Assembly: GCF_018143015.1 (NCBI RefSeq)
Contig: NC_054742.1
Span: 58,474,853 to 58,538,852 of the forward strand
Length of the DNA stretch: 64,000 nucleotides
Origin: Lytechinus variegatus
Taxonomy: Eukaryota; Echinodermata; Echinoidea; Temnopleuroida; Toxopneustidae
Direction of reading: 5' to 3'
Made by a program: the position numbers and the translations under genes. Each line of letters begins with the position of its first letter. Positions within the stretch are counted from its first letter, which is position 1. Below the pieces are notes generated by a model. The model was not told where the DNA came from, searched no databases, and saw only the letters and a program-made list of their open reading frames with translations. Below, piece after piece: positions 45,150 through 58,200 of this stretch.

Positions 45150-45220
45150 GCACTGGTGGTTCAGTGGTAGAATTCTCGCCTGCCACGCGGGTGGCCCGGG
45201 TTCGATTCCCGGCCAGTGCA
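45150..45220 (+). tRNA. tRNA-Gly-GCC: tRNA-Gly (GCC anticodon)
   Basis: A 71-nt cloverleaf with no visible defects: 7-bp acceptor stem GCACTGG/CCAGTGC, D-arm with A box TGGTTCAGTGG, anticodon loop CTGCCAC reading GCC, and T-arm CCGGGTTCGATTCCCGG holding the B box. The discriminator is A. A run of seven T at 45,223-45,229 fits RNA polymerase III termination. Near identity to metazoan tRNA-Gly-GCC suggests a functional gene. It lies only 275 bp from the foldback element. Confidence 0.97.
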
Positions 45221-45229
45221 GCTTTTTTT

Positions 45230-47465
45230 CATGTCCAAAGAAGCTTACTTAGAAAGGGGGAAAGAAGAGAAACAGAAGAACAAGTTAGAAAAGAAAGATA
45301 TCAAGAAAAGAAGAGGTAGAAAGTGGTGAAACTAGTGATGAAATGAGAGGATGGGGAGTATTGCCAAAATGGCAAACCTTTCAATCACTAATAAATAAAA
45401 GGATTAATCTGCTTGCGCTCGCATATTGTTTAATAGACCAGTTCGTAATTGCTTCATGGGAAATTTTGGTCAAATGACCTTTCATTTCTTTCATCATGAT
45501 AGGCAGATTTCAAAGCAAGATTTATGTAAGCAGCCTTACATAGCAGGATGAAGAAATTGAATAGACCAGGTGACTAGAATAGCACACCAATGAACACTTA
45601 ATGAAGGTATTTGTTGCATTCCTACTTTGAATGCATATCTTAGCATGTTGCACAATGTACTTGACAAACTGAAATACCAGTCGTTCGTGGAAGCATTGTT
45701 GTTTTCGTGGATGTAAATGAAAACGACAATTCAAAAGAATAATATGAATAATCAAGACATCAAAGTTGGTGCTTATCTCATTAGATTTTAAAGCACCATG
45801 TCACTTTAGTATAAATGACCTTCTTCTGATCATGCGTAGAATCTTTTGATCATGCGCAGAAAAAGAACTACGAACTGGCTTTAGATCCGTATATTATTCT
45901 TTAAAGGGAGAAATTGAAGGTACTCATATCCTCTTTTGAAGTAAATAGACAAAAAAATTATGTTAGCTTGTCAACCTTTCATTGCATTAAACTTTGAGAT
46001 ACACACCTTCTTCAGGATTTCAATATTCTTAAAATGTAACGTCTTTAAGTCTATATAATATAAAAAAATCAACTAGCACTTCACGCTTGCATCAATGGTT
46101 TAGTTAGATACGTATCTTGTTCAAGAATGCAAAAATCATTTAAAATGTCCCTTCAGATCTTTAAAAAATATATGTTTAGCTTCTGCTTCGCGTTCGCATT
46201 ACGTGGTATATTAATGGTGTATCATCAAAATACACCTACATGTTAGACAGTGCTCAAAACATTCTAAAATTTGGTAAATAGATAAAAAAAAAATTAGCTC
46301 ACGCTTTGTTTATTTAGATACCTGTCCTGTTCATGATTTTTTGAAGTGTTAAAATGTGCTGCTTTCAGGCCTGAATATTACAATTCTCTTAGCTCGCTCC
46401 GCATTCGTATTTTGATTATTCAGATAGTATCATAGTCATGAATTGCTGCAAGCAGTCCTCGCATTGGTTTTTATGCTAGAAACACAACTTGATTGTGATT
46501 ACAAATTGATTAGAGTGTTTTTATTCCGCCCCCCACAAAAAATAATAAAAATAAAAAATGCAGCTCGCGCTTTGCGTTCAAATTACAATATAACATATCT
46601 CGTTTCAAAATACATGCTCTGATGGTTCAAAATTTGCCCATCACCTACAAAATCCAGGATCCGTTTCTGGATGAGAACTGATCCGTGGAGGAACCACCAA
46701 AAGTAACTCAATCAGCATTTATCAATAGACATGAGTGCGCCCTCTGAAAAATACAAACTTTTTCAGTTGAATAAATTCATATAGGTGGATAAAATTATAA
46801 GCTTATTTTATCCACCTCTAAGAATAAATCACATAAACAAATCTATTGATGGTATAAACGTTCTTCCATATTTTTCTACTTTAACTCAGTAATTTCAGCT
46901 GGCTTTGTCACTTGTTTTATGTGAAATAAGTGGAGGAGAGACAAAAGAAATGGCAATTGAAATTCAAAAGAGGAATAGAAGGGATTAAAAAAAAAACAGA
47001 AGAAAACTTACACGGGTCCTTTTTCAGGTCAGTATAAAAAACTTTCAACTCGGTTTTCACATTATTGATCTATAGTCCTCACGAAATACCTAGCCTTGTC
47101 ATGAAAATGAAATCCTTTATACTTAAGTCTTAAAGATTAGGTCTCTCTCTATATACTACCAAAAAAGCTTTTGGATCGTCCAGCGTGTCAGTTATCCCCC
47201 ACCCGAATGCTTATTGACACCTATTATGCTGTTGGTATGTTATTTGCCTTGTCCTTTATTTCCTGAACGATAAGTTGCATGGGTCATCGTAACCCACTTC
47301 TTCCCCAATCTGTGTATAAGAAAAAAAATAATACTGTCATCATATCCTTTAAGGTTGCCATCTATTGATAAAACAGTTAAAAGGAAAATAATACTGTTCA
47401 CAGAAAAGAAGACAAGCATTATTTTCCTTGTTTACATTAAAGGCCTACATTCATACTATATGTGG
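45230..47465. other. gene-free tract with a degenerate repeat
   Basis: At 46,060-46,620 words such as TAGCTTCTGCTTCGCGTTCG, TTAGCTCACGCTTTG, CTTAGCTCGCTCCGCATTCG and GCAGCTCGCGCTTTGCGTTC recur about every 90-130 bp with TTTAGATAC and CTGTTCATGA between them. This is a diverged tandem repeat; no gene is supported. Confidence 0.5.
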
Positions 47466-47469
47466 AGCT

Positions 47470-47535
47470 TTGCGGCCCCAGTAGATTAGTCTTCTGACTT
47501 TAAAACAGAGGGTCGTGGGTTCGAATCCCAGCCAT
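47470..47535 (+). mobile_element. tRNA-like SINE head or tRNA pseudogene
   Basis: TGCGGCCCCAGTAGATTAGT has an A-box-like segment and GGTCGTGGGTTCGAATCCCA is a good B box with a T-arm. The anticodon stem is imperfect and the acceptor ends do not pair, so it is not a functional tRNA. Confidence 0.5.
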
Positions 47536-50387
47536 GTATAATTTCCAGTTTGCACTTCGTGCAATTATTTGATTAGCAAGATAGGAGAAAGATCCCCTTG
47601 CTGCAAACAGTCCTGATAATTTTTTCTCTTTAGATAGAAATTGTATCCAAAATTTCCGATTGCGCGTCACGCGCGCATATATACGAATCTCCTTTGTCAG
47701 TTAAAACTGTTTAAACTTCCGTCTTTATAGGACTAGCCAATCACGCCAAGCTTTTAGTCTTTCAAGCTGCCAATCGGAGGAAACTTGGATTAAGATAATT
47801 CCGACCCCCCCCCCCTTCCCCATAGCAAAAACTGGATCCGCTCCAGACCTGAAAGACGGGAGGAAAAGTGGAAATGATACCGTTCCAACCTTGGTTCCAA
47901 CTATTCACCCCGGAGGCCTACAAATCATCATACAGTTTGCGTGGTAGTCGCTTTTTCGCATATAGAAGAAAACTATCAATATGTAAATACGGCCAAAAGC
48001 CACCCCCATGGGGGATGAGAACCAATTTACAACTCTGTATTTTAGTATTTTAGGTCCAAGTGGTTGTCGGATATGTGTTCATCGGCTAAAAGGGCCAAAC
48101 AATCCACGTTTTGAAGAAAACAAAATATGCCATTTGCCCACCCCTGATCCATCTCTCATTTGCGCTATGCATAACTCCGAAGGTCACGCGCATGCGCACT
48201 ACTGTCCAATCGTGGTGATACATTCTACTTCAAGGCACTTGTCAAGAAAATTGTGATGACTTAATGCGATCTCAAAACACCGGATTTGATCAATCATAAT
48301 GAATAGCAATCCTCTGCAAACAATTCACATTAGCAATATCACTTTAATTGATTCACATAGCTTCCAATAACCGACTCGTTGTCAAAATTCGGAAGTTTGG
48401 ATTACTTTGTATTTTGTAGTATGAGGTACGTGTAAGTCAGTGGCGTAATGAACCGAAAATTTTGAGGGGACAGAAATGGCGTATGGTATGGGGCAACGTT
48501 TCTTAAAAGCTTCTATTGAAGCGAGCGAGCAAAAAAACTTTGAATTTTTATATAACAAATCTCTAATTTTATTTTGTTTCTATGTTTTTTTTTTCTAGGT
48601 AGTGAAAATTCTTGGTGTCCTCGGCCCCAAGCCCTTCTCCATCTGCATGACAGTGATGCAGATTGTTAAATATACACACAAAGCATCTAATCTAATTCAC
48701 TTATGGGGGGGCATTATCACTAACATTAACTGGTTGTAAAAAATGAATTTATTTATTGTTTTTTTATTGTCCAAAACGTGTGGCAAATATTAGACCTAAT
48801 GCTATTTTGATATCCATGTGGATAAATTTGTCGGTATATTTTTTTTTCTCGAAATATTCCATTTCTTTGGTTGGGGGTTGCCCCTCCCCGTTAGAACCTT
48901 CGCCCCCCCCCCCTCATTTGCCATACACACTTTGCAAAAAGAAGAGTGACCACCGGTGCATGTAACGGGGGGTGGGTTATATTGTGACTGCACTTTATAT
49001 TATCCTTGAAATCATTTTCTAAACTCACCTGCACCAAGGGTCGAGGTCATTCAGTGAAGGGATTACATTCGATATTAGTATACACCTTTCGCAGAAAGAG
49101 AATAAGAATAAGATAAAAGAAGGTAGGGGTCAAATCTAAATTTGACCTATTCCAGCCATACATCATAGGATGTATGAAATTAAGTGATTTGTCATCCCAT
49201 TCTCAAAGGCTATGTCATTCTTTGTAGTCTCATCACGGTCTCTTAATACCCTATACCTTGAAAATGCCCTTTTTATTTGAATTGTAAAAGTAACTATTTC
49301 TTTGATGAATAACAACTTGACCATTTATTTTAAGATCATTATATATATATTTATAAAAGTTTCCGAATTAAAACCATTTTCAGTGCCCCCTTTAGCTCCC
49401 GAACTGAAAGAATTCTAATGATTTATAACAATAACCTTGTAAAATGAAAAACAAATATGGGAAGAAATTTCGGTGTTGCGAACGGGAATACATTTTTCAG
49501 AAAAAAAAGCATAATGATTTTGACGCATGTACATCTGATGTGCCAAAATAATTGATTTCCATTTATTTGGTAATTTTGTTAAGATGATTAAACTTTAAAA
49601 GAACAAAAAGCTGCTATGGTGAGAATATGGGGCTTTTCGTGAGGACTACCCTATATGCTTCAAAAAATATATACAGGAAACTTTCTATGAGATACATGCC
49701 AGATATTTTAGCCGACAACGTCTCTTTTATCAAATAATCACCATAGCAACAATAAGACACTTGTCCCTCTCAGCTATTAAATCAAAACCAAGAAGAGTCG
49801 TCAGATCTGACAACATGAAAATGTAAAAAAAAATCTGTTAGTTTCAAGGGGGAAATAACACCGTAGATAATTATGTGATCAATATATGCAAATTTCTAAA
49901 ATATCCACGGTGTAATAATATTGTTAAATAGTGGGGGGGGCACAACTTTTTAGGGGTCAGAGTGGCATTTACTATACATTTTCTTTTCAGTTTCAACATT
50001 TCTGGGGAGGGTTGCAACGGGGTGGGGGTGCAAATGCCCTCAGGCTTATATCCTCCTTAGTGTCGCCCCTGGTTATAATCCCCTATACCCTGTATTATTA
50101 TTTATCATTATTATCAATCTCCGAGATCTTATGATTTTCATTACATTATCTTATCTGTACAAAAATGTTATTCTGATGACGTAAATCATAAACAATAAAC
50201 AGGTAAGACGTCAAAAAACGGGACACACACATGCAGGAAAAATCACAGGTGCATGGGAAGGGCATGCAGAAGATGTTATTTTAGTTTTCAAAATTATCTT
50301 AGAGTGGAGAGAGAGGGGGGAGAGAGAGAGCGTGTGTGTGTGTTTGTGTGTTTAAGAGAGAGAGAGGGGGGGGGGGGGAGATGTTTA
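47536..50387. other. gene-free tract
   Basis: AT-rich DNA with poly-C runs near 47,805 and 48,902 and a poly-G run near 49,933. Frames at 47,868-48,256 and 48,756-48,993 overlap on other frames or strands and lack recognisable domains. Confidence 0.4.
50305..50382. repeat. GA/GT microsatellite with poly-G
   Basis: GAGAGAGAGAG, then GTGTGTGTGTTTGTGTG, then GAGAGAGAGA followed by 12 G. Confidence 0.9.
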
Positions 50388-50600
50388 AATACTCCGAAGG
50401 TCCGATATTCCGAAGGTTCCATTATCCGAATGTCCGGAAGTGTGCTATTATTTTTAGGGTAATAAACAAAACTTCTTTTTTGGGGGATGGGATTTTACGA
50501 AATTTTAAAGTAGTGAAATTAATATTCGGATTAACGAACCCCTTTTCATTTTCGGACTAACGAACTTATAGAATTTACGTGTTTCGGAAAAACGATCCGT
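50388..50600. repeat. repeat with TTCCGAAGG / TTCGGATTAACGAAC words
   Basis: ACTCCGAAGGTCCGATATTC, CCGAAGGTTCCATTATCCGA on the left and ATATTCGGATTAACGAACCC, TTTTCGGACTAACGAACTTA on the right. Internally repetitive and partly self-complementary; probably a diverged miniature element. Confidence 0.55.
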
Positions 50601-51324
50601 TGCGACGGAATTAAAAAAAAAAAACTTTAGACATGGCCCTACATCGCCTAAATGTCCAGCCAGTTGAGGAGGTCACCAAAAACGCCAATAATATTTGATT
50701 CTGAGAAGAAAATATAAGAAAGATATAATTGTTTCCCGGAATCGTGCTTTGTTCTGAACAATTTTTAACGTGCAAGAATAACAAGATCATTTGCATATCT
50801 AATTATAGAAATGCATGATGGGGATGCAGTAGGAGGGCCTGTATTAGTATGCCTTGGAATCAACATATAGCTCTGGATTAAAGATTAACATTAGAAAGAG
50901 GGATTTATCTGGAGAAAAGCCACAGAGGAAATAGACTCATTATGAGACGGGGAATGAATCACATCAGAATGCATGTCTCTTGGATTTTTGCAATGCATAT
51001 AGGATACAGTTCACAAAGACAGAAAGAGAGAAAAGAGGGGAAAGGAGGGGCGGGGGTAGTTGGGGGCGGTATAGCAGCGATCGTTTTCTTTGTTTTCAAA
51101 CGATTATACAATATTTTTTTCTTGTAATCTAAATCATGTAGGTGCCGATTTACTCGATTAAAAACCTCGGATATGGCATGCTATATCCCAATATTTTTGT
51201 TGAGTAAAGAGCTCGTCAGATGAGTGACTGAACTTAATGCAGGAGAAGTATACCCAGCGATGGAACCAATTCATTTACCTGATTTTAATAAACTTCATAA
51301 AAAACGCATCTACACTGGTTGTGT

Positions 51325-51625
51325 GTTCGTTTGTGTTCTTCTTTTCTCATCATCCTCCTTCTCTTCTGTCTCACTCTTCCCATTCCTTTTCGCTCTCTTC
51401 ATCTTTTCCTTTCTTCCTCCCCCTTTCAATCTTTCACTTCTTCCTTTAATCTCCATCTCATTCTGTTTCTTCTCCCCATTCCTCTTCTTTCTACTTCATT
51501 TCCCCTTCCCTTGTTTCTTTCCATCTTAATCTTCTCCTTCCTTTTCTTCTTCATCTATTCCCCATCTTATTATTATTCTTCTTTTCTCCTTCTTCTCCTT
51601 GCATGTATTTCTTCATCTTCTTAGT
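51325..51625. repeat. 300-bp polypyrimidine tract
   Basis: Almost entirely C and T on the plus strand, with TTCTCC, CTTCCT and CTTCTT words. Open in several frames by composition. Such tracts can form triplex (H-DNA) structures. Confidence 0.9.
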
Positions 51626-52786
51626 TAGCATTGATCCAGTAAAAACACATGGTCACTTGTTGAATTCAATGCACAATTGATTTTTTATTATTAAAATCAT
51701 TTAAATCTCTCTGATCATACAAAATATATATTGCAGAAAAGGCCCGTGTACTGGAGTATATGCAAAGAAAATAGAAATATACTCTTTTCCTTAATACATC
51801 TGACATATTGCATTAGATTCATTCACCCATGTTTCTAAACTAAAATGGCATGCTTTAAAAAATAGATGAAGTCAGAATACAATTTTACTACAAGTATTCT
51901 ATCTTGAATGAAATATAATCTTTGTTTTTTTAATGTTGTCTTTATCTACAAAATGTAATATTTACAATATTTTTTCTTTGCAAGCAATGTTCAGGATCAC
52001 AAACCCATATACACAACAGTCAATACAGTCAATATGGTACAAAAATATATCTACATCTCTTATGATACATAATCTTATTCACATCACATGAAATAAATGC
52101 TAGATTGTATGGTTGAACTCTTATTACAATCTGGAGAATAAATTCTTTACAAGTTTCAAGATACCTATATACACTTGCAATTTGAAGATTTACAAGCATT
52201 AAAAAGATAAGATTGCTAATTATATTCATAGAACATATTCACAGCTGATACATGACCATCAGTACATATGGAAATTACCCTTTATATATACAAATTGGGA
52301 ATACAAACTGAAAGAAACATTCTGAATTGAAAGAAATGAATACTGAAATCCATCTGAGAAAGGAAATATATATCCCCAAAATCCAAAGAGCGATATTGCT
52401 CTAACTCGTTTGATTTAAAAAAATAATACAATTTTATTTCTACTCTAAATAGATATTTGAAAAGATACTTAAGTTCAAATATATTTCCTGGTGTCAATCA
52501 CAATAAATAGCGATGGCTAATACTCATCAATGTTACATAGGCATTTGTTCATAACACTGACCAGAAACCAGGAAGGGTGGTTTTCTGTTAATATTTGCTA
52601 TCGATCACAAATGTATTCATACTTTAGATAACGTCCCGCAGGGCAAGTCAAGGAAATAAGTAGCAAATGTACATTGCATTTTGAGTTTTGAGAATAAATT
52701 ATACCATTATTAAAGAGGCACTGTGATTTTGATAGCATTTTGTCATTTTAGATGTGATGTAGAAAAGACAAAATGATTTAAAGGCT
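51626..52786. other. gene-free tract; could hold the 3' end of the minus-strand gene
   Basis: AT-rich and less repetitive than its surroundings. The minus strand offers several AATAAA-like signals (for example TTTATT on the plus strand at 51,682). Whether the transcript ending in coding exon 58,170 reaches this far cannot be decided from sequence. Confidence 0.25.
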
Positions 52787-52885
52787 TTATTTCAAAGTCC
52801 TGCAGAGAGATTTGAACCCTGGACCTTGTGGTTCAATGTCCACAGAATTATCCGCTGAGGCACATAAGCACAGCATCCTATGGGG
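52787..52885 (-). mobile_element. tRNA-like SINE remnant
   Basis: Minus strand reads TGTGCCTCAGCGGATAATTC, then GAACCACAAGGTCCAGGGTT and CAAATC, i.e. an A-box-like D-arm and a B-box-like T-arm at tRNA spacing. Acceptor stem does not close, so not a functional tRNA. Confidence 0.5.
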
Positions 52886-53162
52886 TACCAGACAAATTTG
52901 AAGTGCATTTACATTGCCCACATTCTCTCGGTTAGAATTTGCACATTCTTGCCGAATTATCCATGATGTCACTCTGTGGTTAAGCTAGCCCATTCAATTG
53001 AATATAACCCAGACAATATGATTTCCTTTAAGGTGAACGCACCTGTCTTAAAAATTAGAGGAAAACCAGAACATTTTCTCGTTATCTTATTGCTCCCATA
53101 GAATCTAATCTACTTGGAATCGGTTCCCTCTGGATTATACTACATCCCTGGGTTACATCGGG

Positions 53163-53297
53163 GGGAGCATTTTATAAAAACAAATAATCAGCTGATTTCA
53201 CTGACGACTGTTATAAGCTACTGAAATCCTTCCATCTGATTGGTTAAGAACAAATACGTCAGTGAAATTCACTACTTCTTTCATGAAACACTCCCTG
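53163..53297. mobile_element. MITE, GGGAGCATTTTATAAA termini
   Basis: GGGAGCATTTTATAAA on the left answers TTTCATGAAACACTCCC on the right; TTTCACTGACG and CGTCAGTGAAA continue the pairing inside. Same family as 12,966 and 23,669. Confidence 0.65.
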
Positions 53298-54366
53298 GGC
53301 CTCATGTATCTGCAAACTTATCCTCCATCGACTGATCTTGTCAGATGTTTGTTCAATTCCTGTTCCCACAACAAAATACCAGGCCCTTTGATTTCCACAT
53401 TTCTTGATCTTTCCAATGAAATTGGTTATAACATCACACAGATATATGCATAATGAAGCAAACGTAATAATATACTATGGAAACATTCCAATCACATAAG
53501 TGCTTCGGTATCAGATGTGTATGATGTCATTGTGAGCCCCCAAGTGCATGATGGATAATTTATTCTAGCTTTCATGGTTTGAATACATTCCCACACATAT
53601 GTCAGTACATTATTAAAGAAATGTTACTAGCTCTTACAAAACAAGCATACTCATCTTGTTTCGCAGTTTGCTTCCAATTTCTCTCAATTATCTGCCCTCG
53701 ATATTTCGCCTACCATATGGTGTCGGGTTTGAATTTACGGGATCCGTCAACGTCACTCAATCAGCCAAGCGTAAAAACACAAGCTTCCCATGGGCACATG
53801 CAAACTATCATCTACCGCACACTGCACATGTGTGTGGGTGCAATATCACTTATGACTAACGCAGAAAGAAGGATGTGGGACTACGGGGGATTGATTTCAG
53901 CGAAACATTTCTTCAAAAACTTAAAGATTGGGAAAGTGAACATGACTAAACACAAACAAAGTTAGGAGTTAGTGTCCAAGATACAAACAAACACTCCAGG
54001 AGTTTCCACCCGAGCCGATGCTTGGGATATTCTGCTATATCATGATATTTCCTGAACTAGGTTGCGTTGTCCCCCTAGATAGATAGTGACCAATGATGAT
54101 GATACAGGTGATAAGAGATGAGGTGTGGAGGTCTGTTATCATCTATCCATCTAACTCATCAATTTTACATCCTTATGTCACAGTCACATCAAAGAAACAG
54201 ACTCCAAACTGACCAAACTTTTATGTTATTACCAATGACCTAACACAGGTCCGTTAGGATTCGGTTTCACAGATGTGACTGATCATTATCTAACCCTTTC
54301 TATGGTAAAACAGGAAAATACCTGCACTATTCGGACTTGGACTTGTCAACAAGTTGAAAGGAAACC

Positions 54367-54515
54367 TGGGGCCCGTTGCACAAAAAGTTGCAATCGATTG
54401 CAACTCTAAAAATCATGCGCAACTTCATTTTCAACCAATCAACAGCACGCATTTGGGACTTGTGATTGATTTTGGGGCTTGCGTTTAAACGCAACTCTTT
54501 CTGAAACGGGCCCCA
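54367..54515. mobile_element. MITE, TGGGGCCCGTT termini
   Basis: TGGGGCCCGTT (54,367-54,377) and AACGGGCCCCA (54,505-54,515) are perfect 11-bp inverted repeats; AAAGTTGCAAT/GCAACTCTTT extend them. About 149 bp. Confidence 0.8.
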
Positions 54516-57500
54516 GAGCTATGTAGCACAAAAGTTAGCAATGAATTGCAAAGCTTGCAATGGCAAAATAAAGATCATTGGTGTATATGAGCAAAATGCT
54601 CAAAAGAGTGACTTGTAACCAATCAATAATGCTGTTTCACACTTGCAATGGGCAATAGGTCTCTGACTTAATAGGCCAGGATCTATGAAAGATATTGGTT
54701 GGTAGAATAATTGGAGATTGCATATACAGTAGACAGATTTGAACAATCATTCTGTATTTCTTTTCATGCTACTTTGCGATTGGTCATTGTCAAGATATAC
54801 TTAAGGATGCAGTCTCTGATATCAGACTACAGCTATCTGCAATGGAGTTCACTCCTCATCCATCTCTCATCATAACCTTGAGATATTTTGCCCTGGTCAT
54901 GTCATCTTCCTGGTCAAGACAATCACCTGACCTCTGGAGTGACCAGTAATGTCCAGTGGTCCAGTAGGTTGGTCACTCACCTATCAGACACCACTAAGAA
55001 CCTGTGTAGGTGTGTTTGGGGTTTACAGACATTTATTGATCAGATATGATTTATCATGTCTGCAAATGACCCTTGATATCATAATGCAAAAGACATGAAA
55101 GAGCAGTATTTGGTGTTCTGTTAAAACCTAGTAATTACAAATTCAAATATTTCAAAGACAGTTCATAAAAAGTTTCATGCACATTTGAGAGTTATGAAAA
55201 TCTTCATAAGTGAGTTAATTTGCCTAGAAAGAGTTCTGTGCATAAACCAGGAGATAATGCTTTCAGATAGTATGAGCTTGCTACTATTTCCATAATTCTA
55301 AAAAATCAACTTCTTCTCAGTTGACCTCATATTTGACATACAAGGCATTATTTAACACCCTAAAGACAATATCACAGTTACATCATGCATTTTCCCTTTA
55401 AGCAGCCCTCTTTTCACCTCTTCTAAACATGAATCATCGGATTCAAAGATTGATCACCTGTTTGGTGCTAACATATCGCTCATGAACCGTTTCATTGAAA
55501 ACAAACCTTGAATCATTTGGAAGGGGATTCCACGGTGGGCAGCGGAGAGATTATGTACTTTGTATTTTAATACAATGGTGCTACTCATTCCATGCCTTAT
55601 CGGAAAATTTTCCAAAATTGCATTATGGGTTAAAAATAAGCGCATCCTCCAAAACAATACATCCAAATTTTTGTCTTCCTAAAACCAGAAAGTATTTTTG
55701 TTAGTCATAGGAGCAACAGGCGATGCATCTATCTATACTACTTGAACATATATAAATCAGAATATTTCATGACTTATAACGAATACTGAAATGAACATGA
55801 AATTTGAAACATATCACAATTTATACAAAAATATGTATTTTGTATACCCCAATGTTATTATTGCATCCCTGAAATGAAGTATGTCCATATTTCTGGAAGA
55901 TCAAATTCAAATATATTATTACTTTTCATTCTACTTAATCTTTTCTAATCATAGAATGACATATTCTAATTCATTTGCACATTATTCCCAAGTCCTGAAA
56001 AACTTTGTTTTTGGTCCATGATTGTCAGGTAAATATATGAGAAAAAAAACAATGAAACATACACCATCTGGTGCAACTAAACAGTCCAATATTGCTTTGG
56101 AATAACTTTACAAAAAGCATTTTTAGTATAGAAAATAGAAATAGCATGCCATATCTACTGAAAATTAATTATGGGATAACAGGAGATGAAAATGACATTG
56201 AGAATGACTGAGAATGTTCGCGGCAAAGGTGTTGATGATGAATGATTATTATATTAATCTTAGTGATGACACTACTGCTGGCAACAAAGCTTCAGCAGTC
56301 TATCAGACACACTTCATGTATACACTTCCTAACCTTAATGGACAATACACTCTACCTCCATCTAGATTTTATTATAAAATATAGAAAAGCTGCGATCCAC
56401 ATTTCAAGGAATATTGCACCGATATAACGATGGAAGGAAAATCTCAGCTGAATGAATAAAAAACATAAGAAATTGTGTCTCCATGGTACACTTTACTCAT
56501 ACATCCAACAGATACGATCTACTGCTACCTACACTGTCCAACCATAATCTTATTACACAGTAAGGCAATAGAAGCTTCAAAATTGGATACCTTTACTTTT
56601 TGCCAGAATGTAATGAAGAAGGGCAATTCTATTATGCAATGGACCTGTTTGTATGTCTGACCCACATTTTTCTCCATTGTTTGTTCATTCACTTTACAAA
56701 CTGTTCTAGCTGTGATAAATGGAGAGGATGACTAGTCTTTAGATGAACTAAGAAAGGCCCTACATAGAGAAGATCAGATTGTTAATTGCCCCAAAGTCAT
56801 ATTAATTTACATCAATAACTAGATGTATTTGCCTGATATGCTAGTTAATGTCTTCAATTTACTGCTCCAAACAAATGTACACAAATTCTCAAGCAATAGG
56901 GCCATCCGCTGGTGACCCGTGAACATGCACTTCCCTAAATTTTCATAGAAGTCTAACCTTTCTTCTCTTGAGATTGAATCCATTGTAAAAAAAATATCCA
57001 AGAGAAATGGATTCTTTGAAAAAACAGGTGTAATGCAATGCTGTGGAGATTATGGTTGGACAGTTGTACATTACATCTATATGTAACCTAGGAACGACTA
57101 CAGTGCAACTCTCATGAGATGTGTACATTATTATGAGATGAGAAATAATGAGATGGAAAGCTCACAAAGTGGGAGCATTTTTTTAATGGAAATTCAACAA
57201 ATTTAGAAGCAAAACAATATCTTACATATCGAAGCAAAGGAGGATATGTTTTTAAGAGAATGATAAAAATATGTTAATAATAAGATAGCATTTGGGTGCA
57301 ATAAATCAACTATTAAGTAACCTGCAATAAACCAATATCAGCAATATATTCTAAAAGCATATCTGAGTTATTATGTACTCAAACTAAATACCGCTTTGAA
57401 GTTCTATCAAGACCTGACAAAGAGCCATCCATTACTTCGGAAGCAGTAATCTCTTATCCACTTCCCTCAGCTAGTAATGAATGGAGAAGTCCAATATCAT

Positions 57501-57739
57501 TTCAGCTATTCACCCACAATTGCACTGCATCAAAGTTTCCTTTGGTCCTACATTTTGTCGAATGAATACTCTTAGAATTGGATATGGATCCTTGGTACGT
57601 CAATTGGGTCCTTCATGTGCCGATTGCATCCCTGACTTCATGGGGTTGTTCGGACTATCAATTCACGAAGTTTGTTAGCACTGACAAGTTGTCATTCTCC
57701 ATCAGTTACCACAGTATGAATCAGAGACCAGCCAGTCAA
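54516..57739. other. gene-free tract, possibly 3' UTR or downstream of the minus-strand gene
   Basis: Mostly unique-looking AT-rich DNA with one SINE fragment (55,014-55,105). Short frames on both strands show no domain. It lies directly downstream of the minus-strand stop codon at 58,170, so part may be 3' untranslated sequence. Confidence 0.35.
55014..55105 (-). mobile_element. diverged fragment of the 7SL-like SINE body
   Basis: Plus strand reads GTTTACAGACATTTATTGAT, CAGATATGATTTATCATGTC and GCAAAAGACATGAAAG, which align to the body of the SINE at 41,410-41,500 (CAGATATGATTATTTACGTC, CCGAAAGACGTGACAAG). The 7SL-like head is absent. Confidence 0.5.
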
Positions 57740-58200
57740 AACCAATGATTTCACTGAAATCTTCTAAGCTTGCATCTTCCTTGGATTCCCTAACCTTGCA
57801 TGACCAAGGTTATAATCTCTGAGGTTCTTCTATTCTTTGATCTGAACCTTAACATGCTCATTTGCTATTTTCCTTGACCAAGTAGGACTTGGAAGTGGAA
57901 GGAGAGACATGGTAACTCCCACATCAATCTTTCTTGGATTCCCTGACCTTGACCAAGGTTATAGTCTCATAGTCTTTGAGGTTCTTATAGTTGCCGAGGT
58001 TTTGCTCCAATCCTAACCATGTTCACATGCTACTTTTCTTGACTGAGTAGAAATTAGAAGTGAAAGTCTCAACGTGGTATCTTCTAAGCTTGTCTCTCTC
58101 CATTCCACTTTCTAAGATTCATTCCTTGATCAAGGTTTCTTATTGTCTTTGATCCAATCCTCACCATGTTCACTTGCTACTTTCCTTGACCGAGTAGGAC
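57740..58200. repeat. tandem copies of the gene's terminal coding segment plus 3' sequence
   Basis: CCTTGACCGAGTAGGACTTG at about 58,185, TCTTGACTGAGTAGAAATTA at 58,038 and CCTTGACCAAGTAGGACTTG at 57,875 head three units of about 150-160 bp. Each also has CTTGATCAAGGTT/CCTTGACCAAGGTT and an AATCCTMACCATGTTCAC-like word. On the minus strand the third unit would still read KSYLVKENSK then stop, echoing the true C-terminus KSYSVKESSK. Confidence 0.7.

Noticed and set aside
47470..47535. Functional tRNA gene
   Set aside because: Only the A- and B-box regions are good; the acceptor and anticodon stems do not pair.
51224..51624. 101-residue frames in the pyrimidine-rich tract
   Set aside because: Low-complexity Ser/Phe/Leu sequence open in several frames at once, explained by CT-rich DNA.
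53579..53965. 128-residue plus-strand frame
   Set aside because: No recognisable domain, no splice or promoter support, and an overlapping frame is also open; treated as chance.
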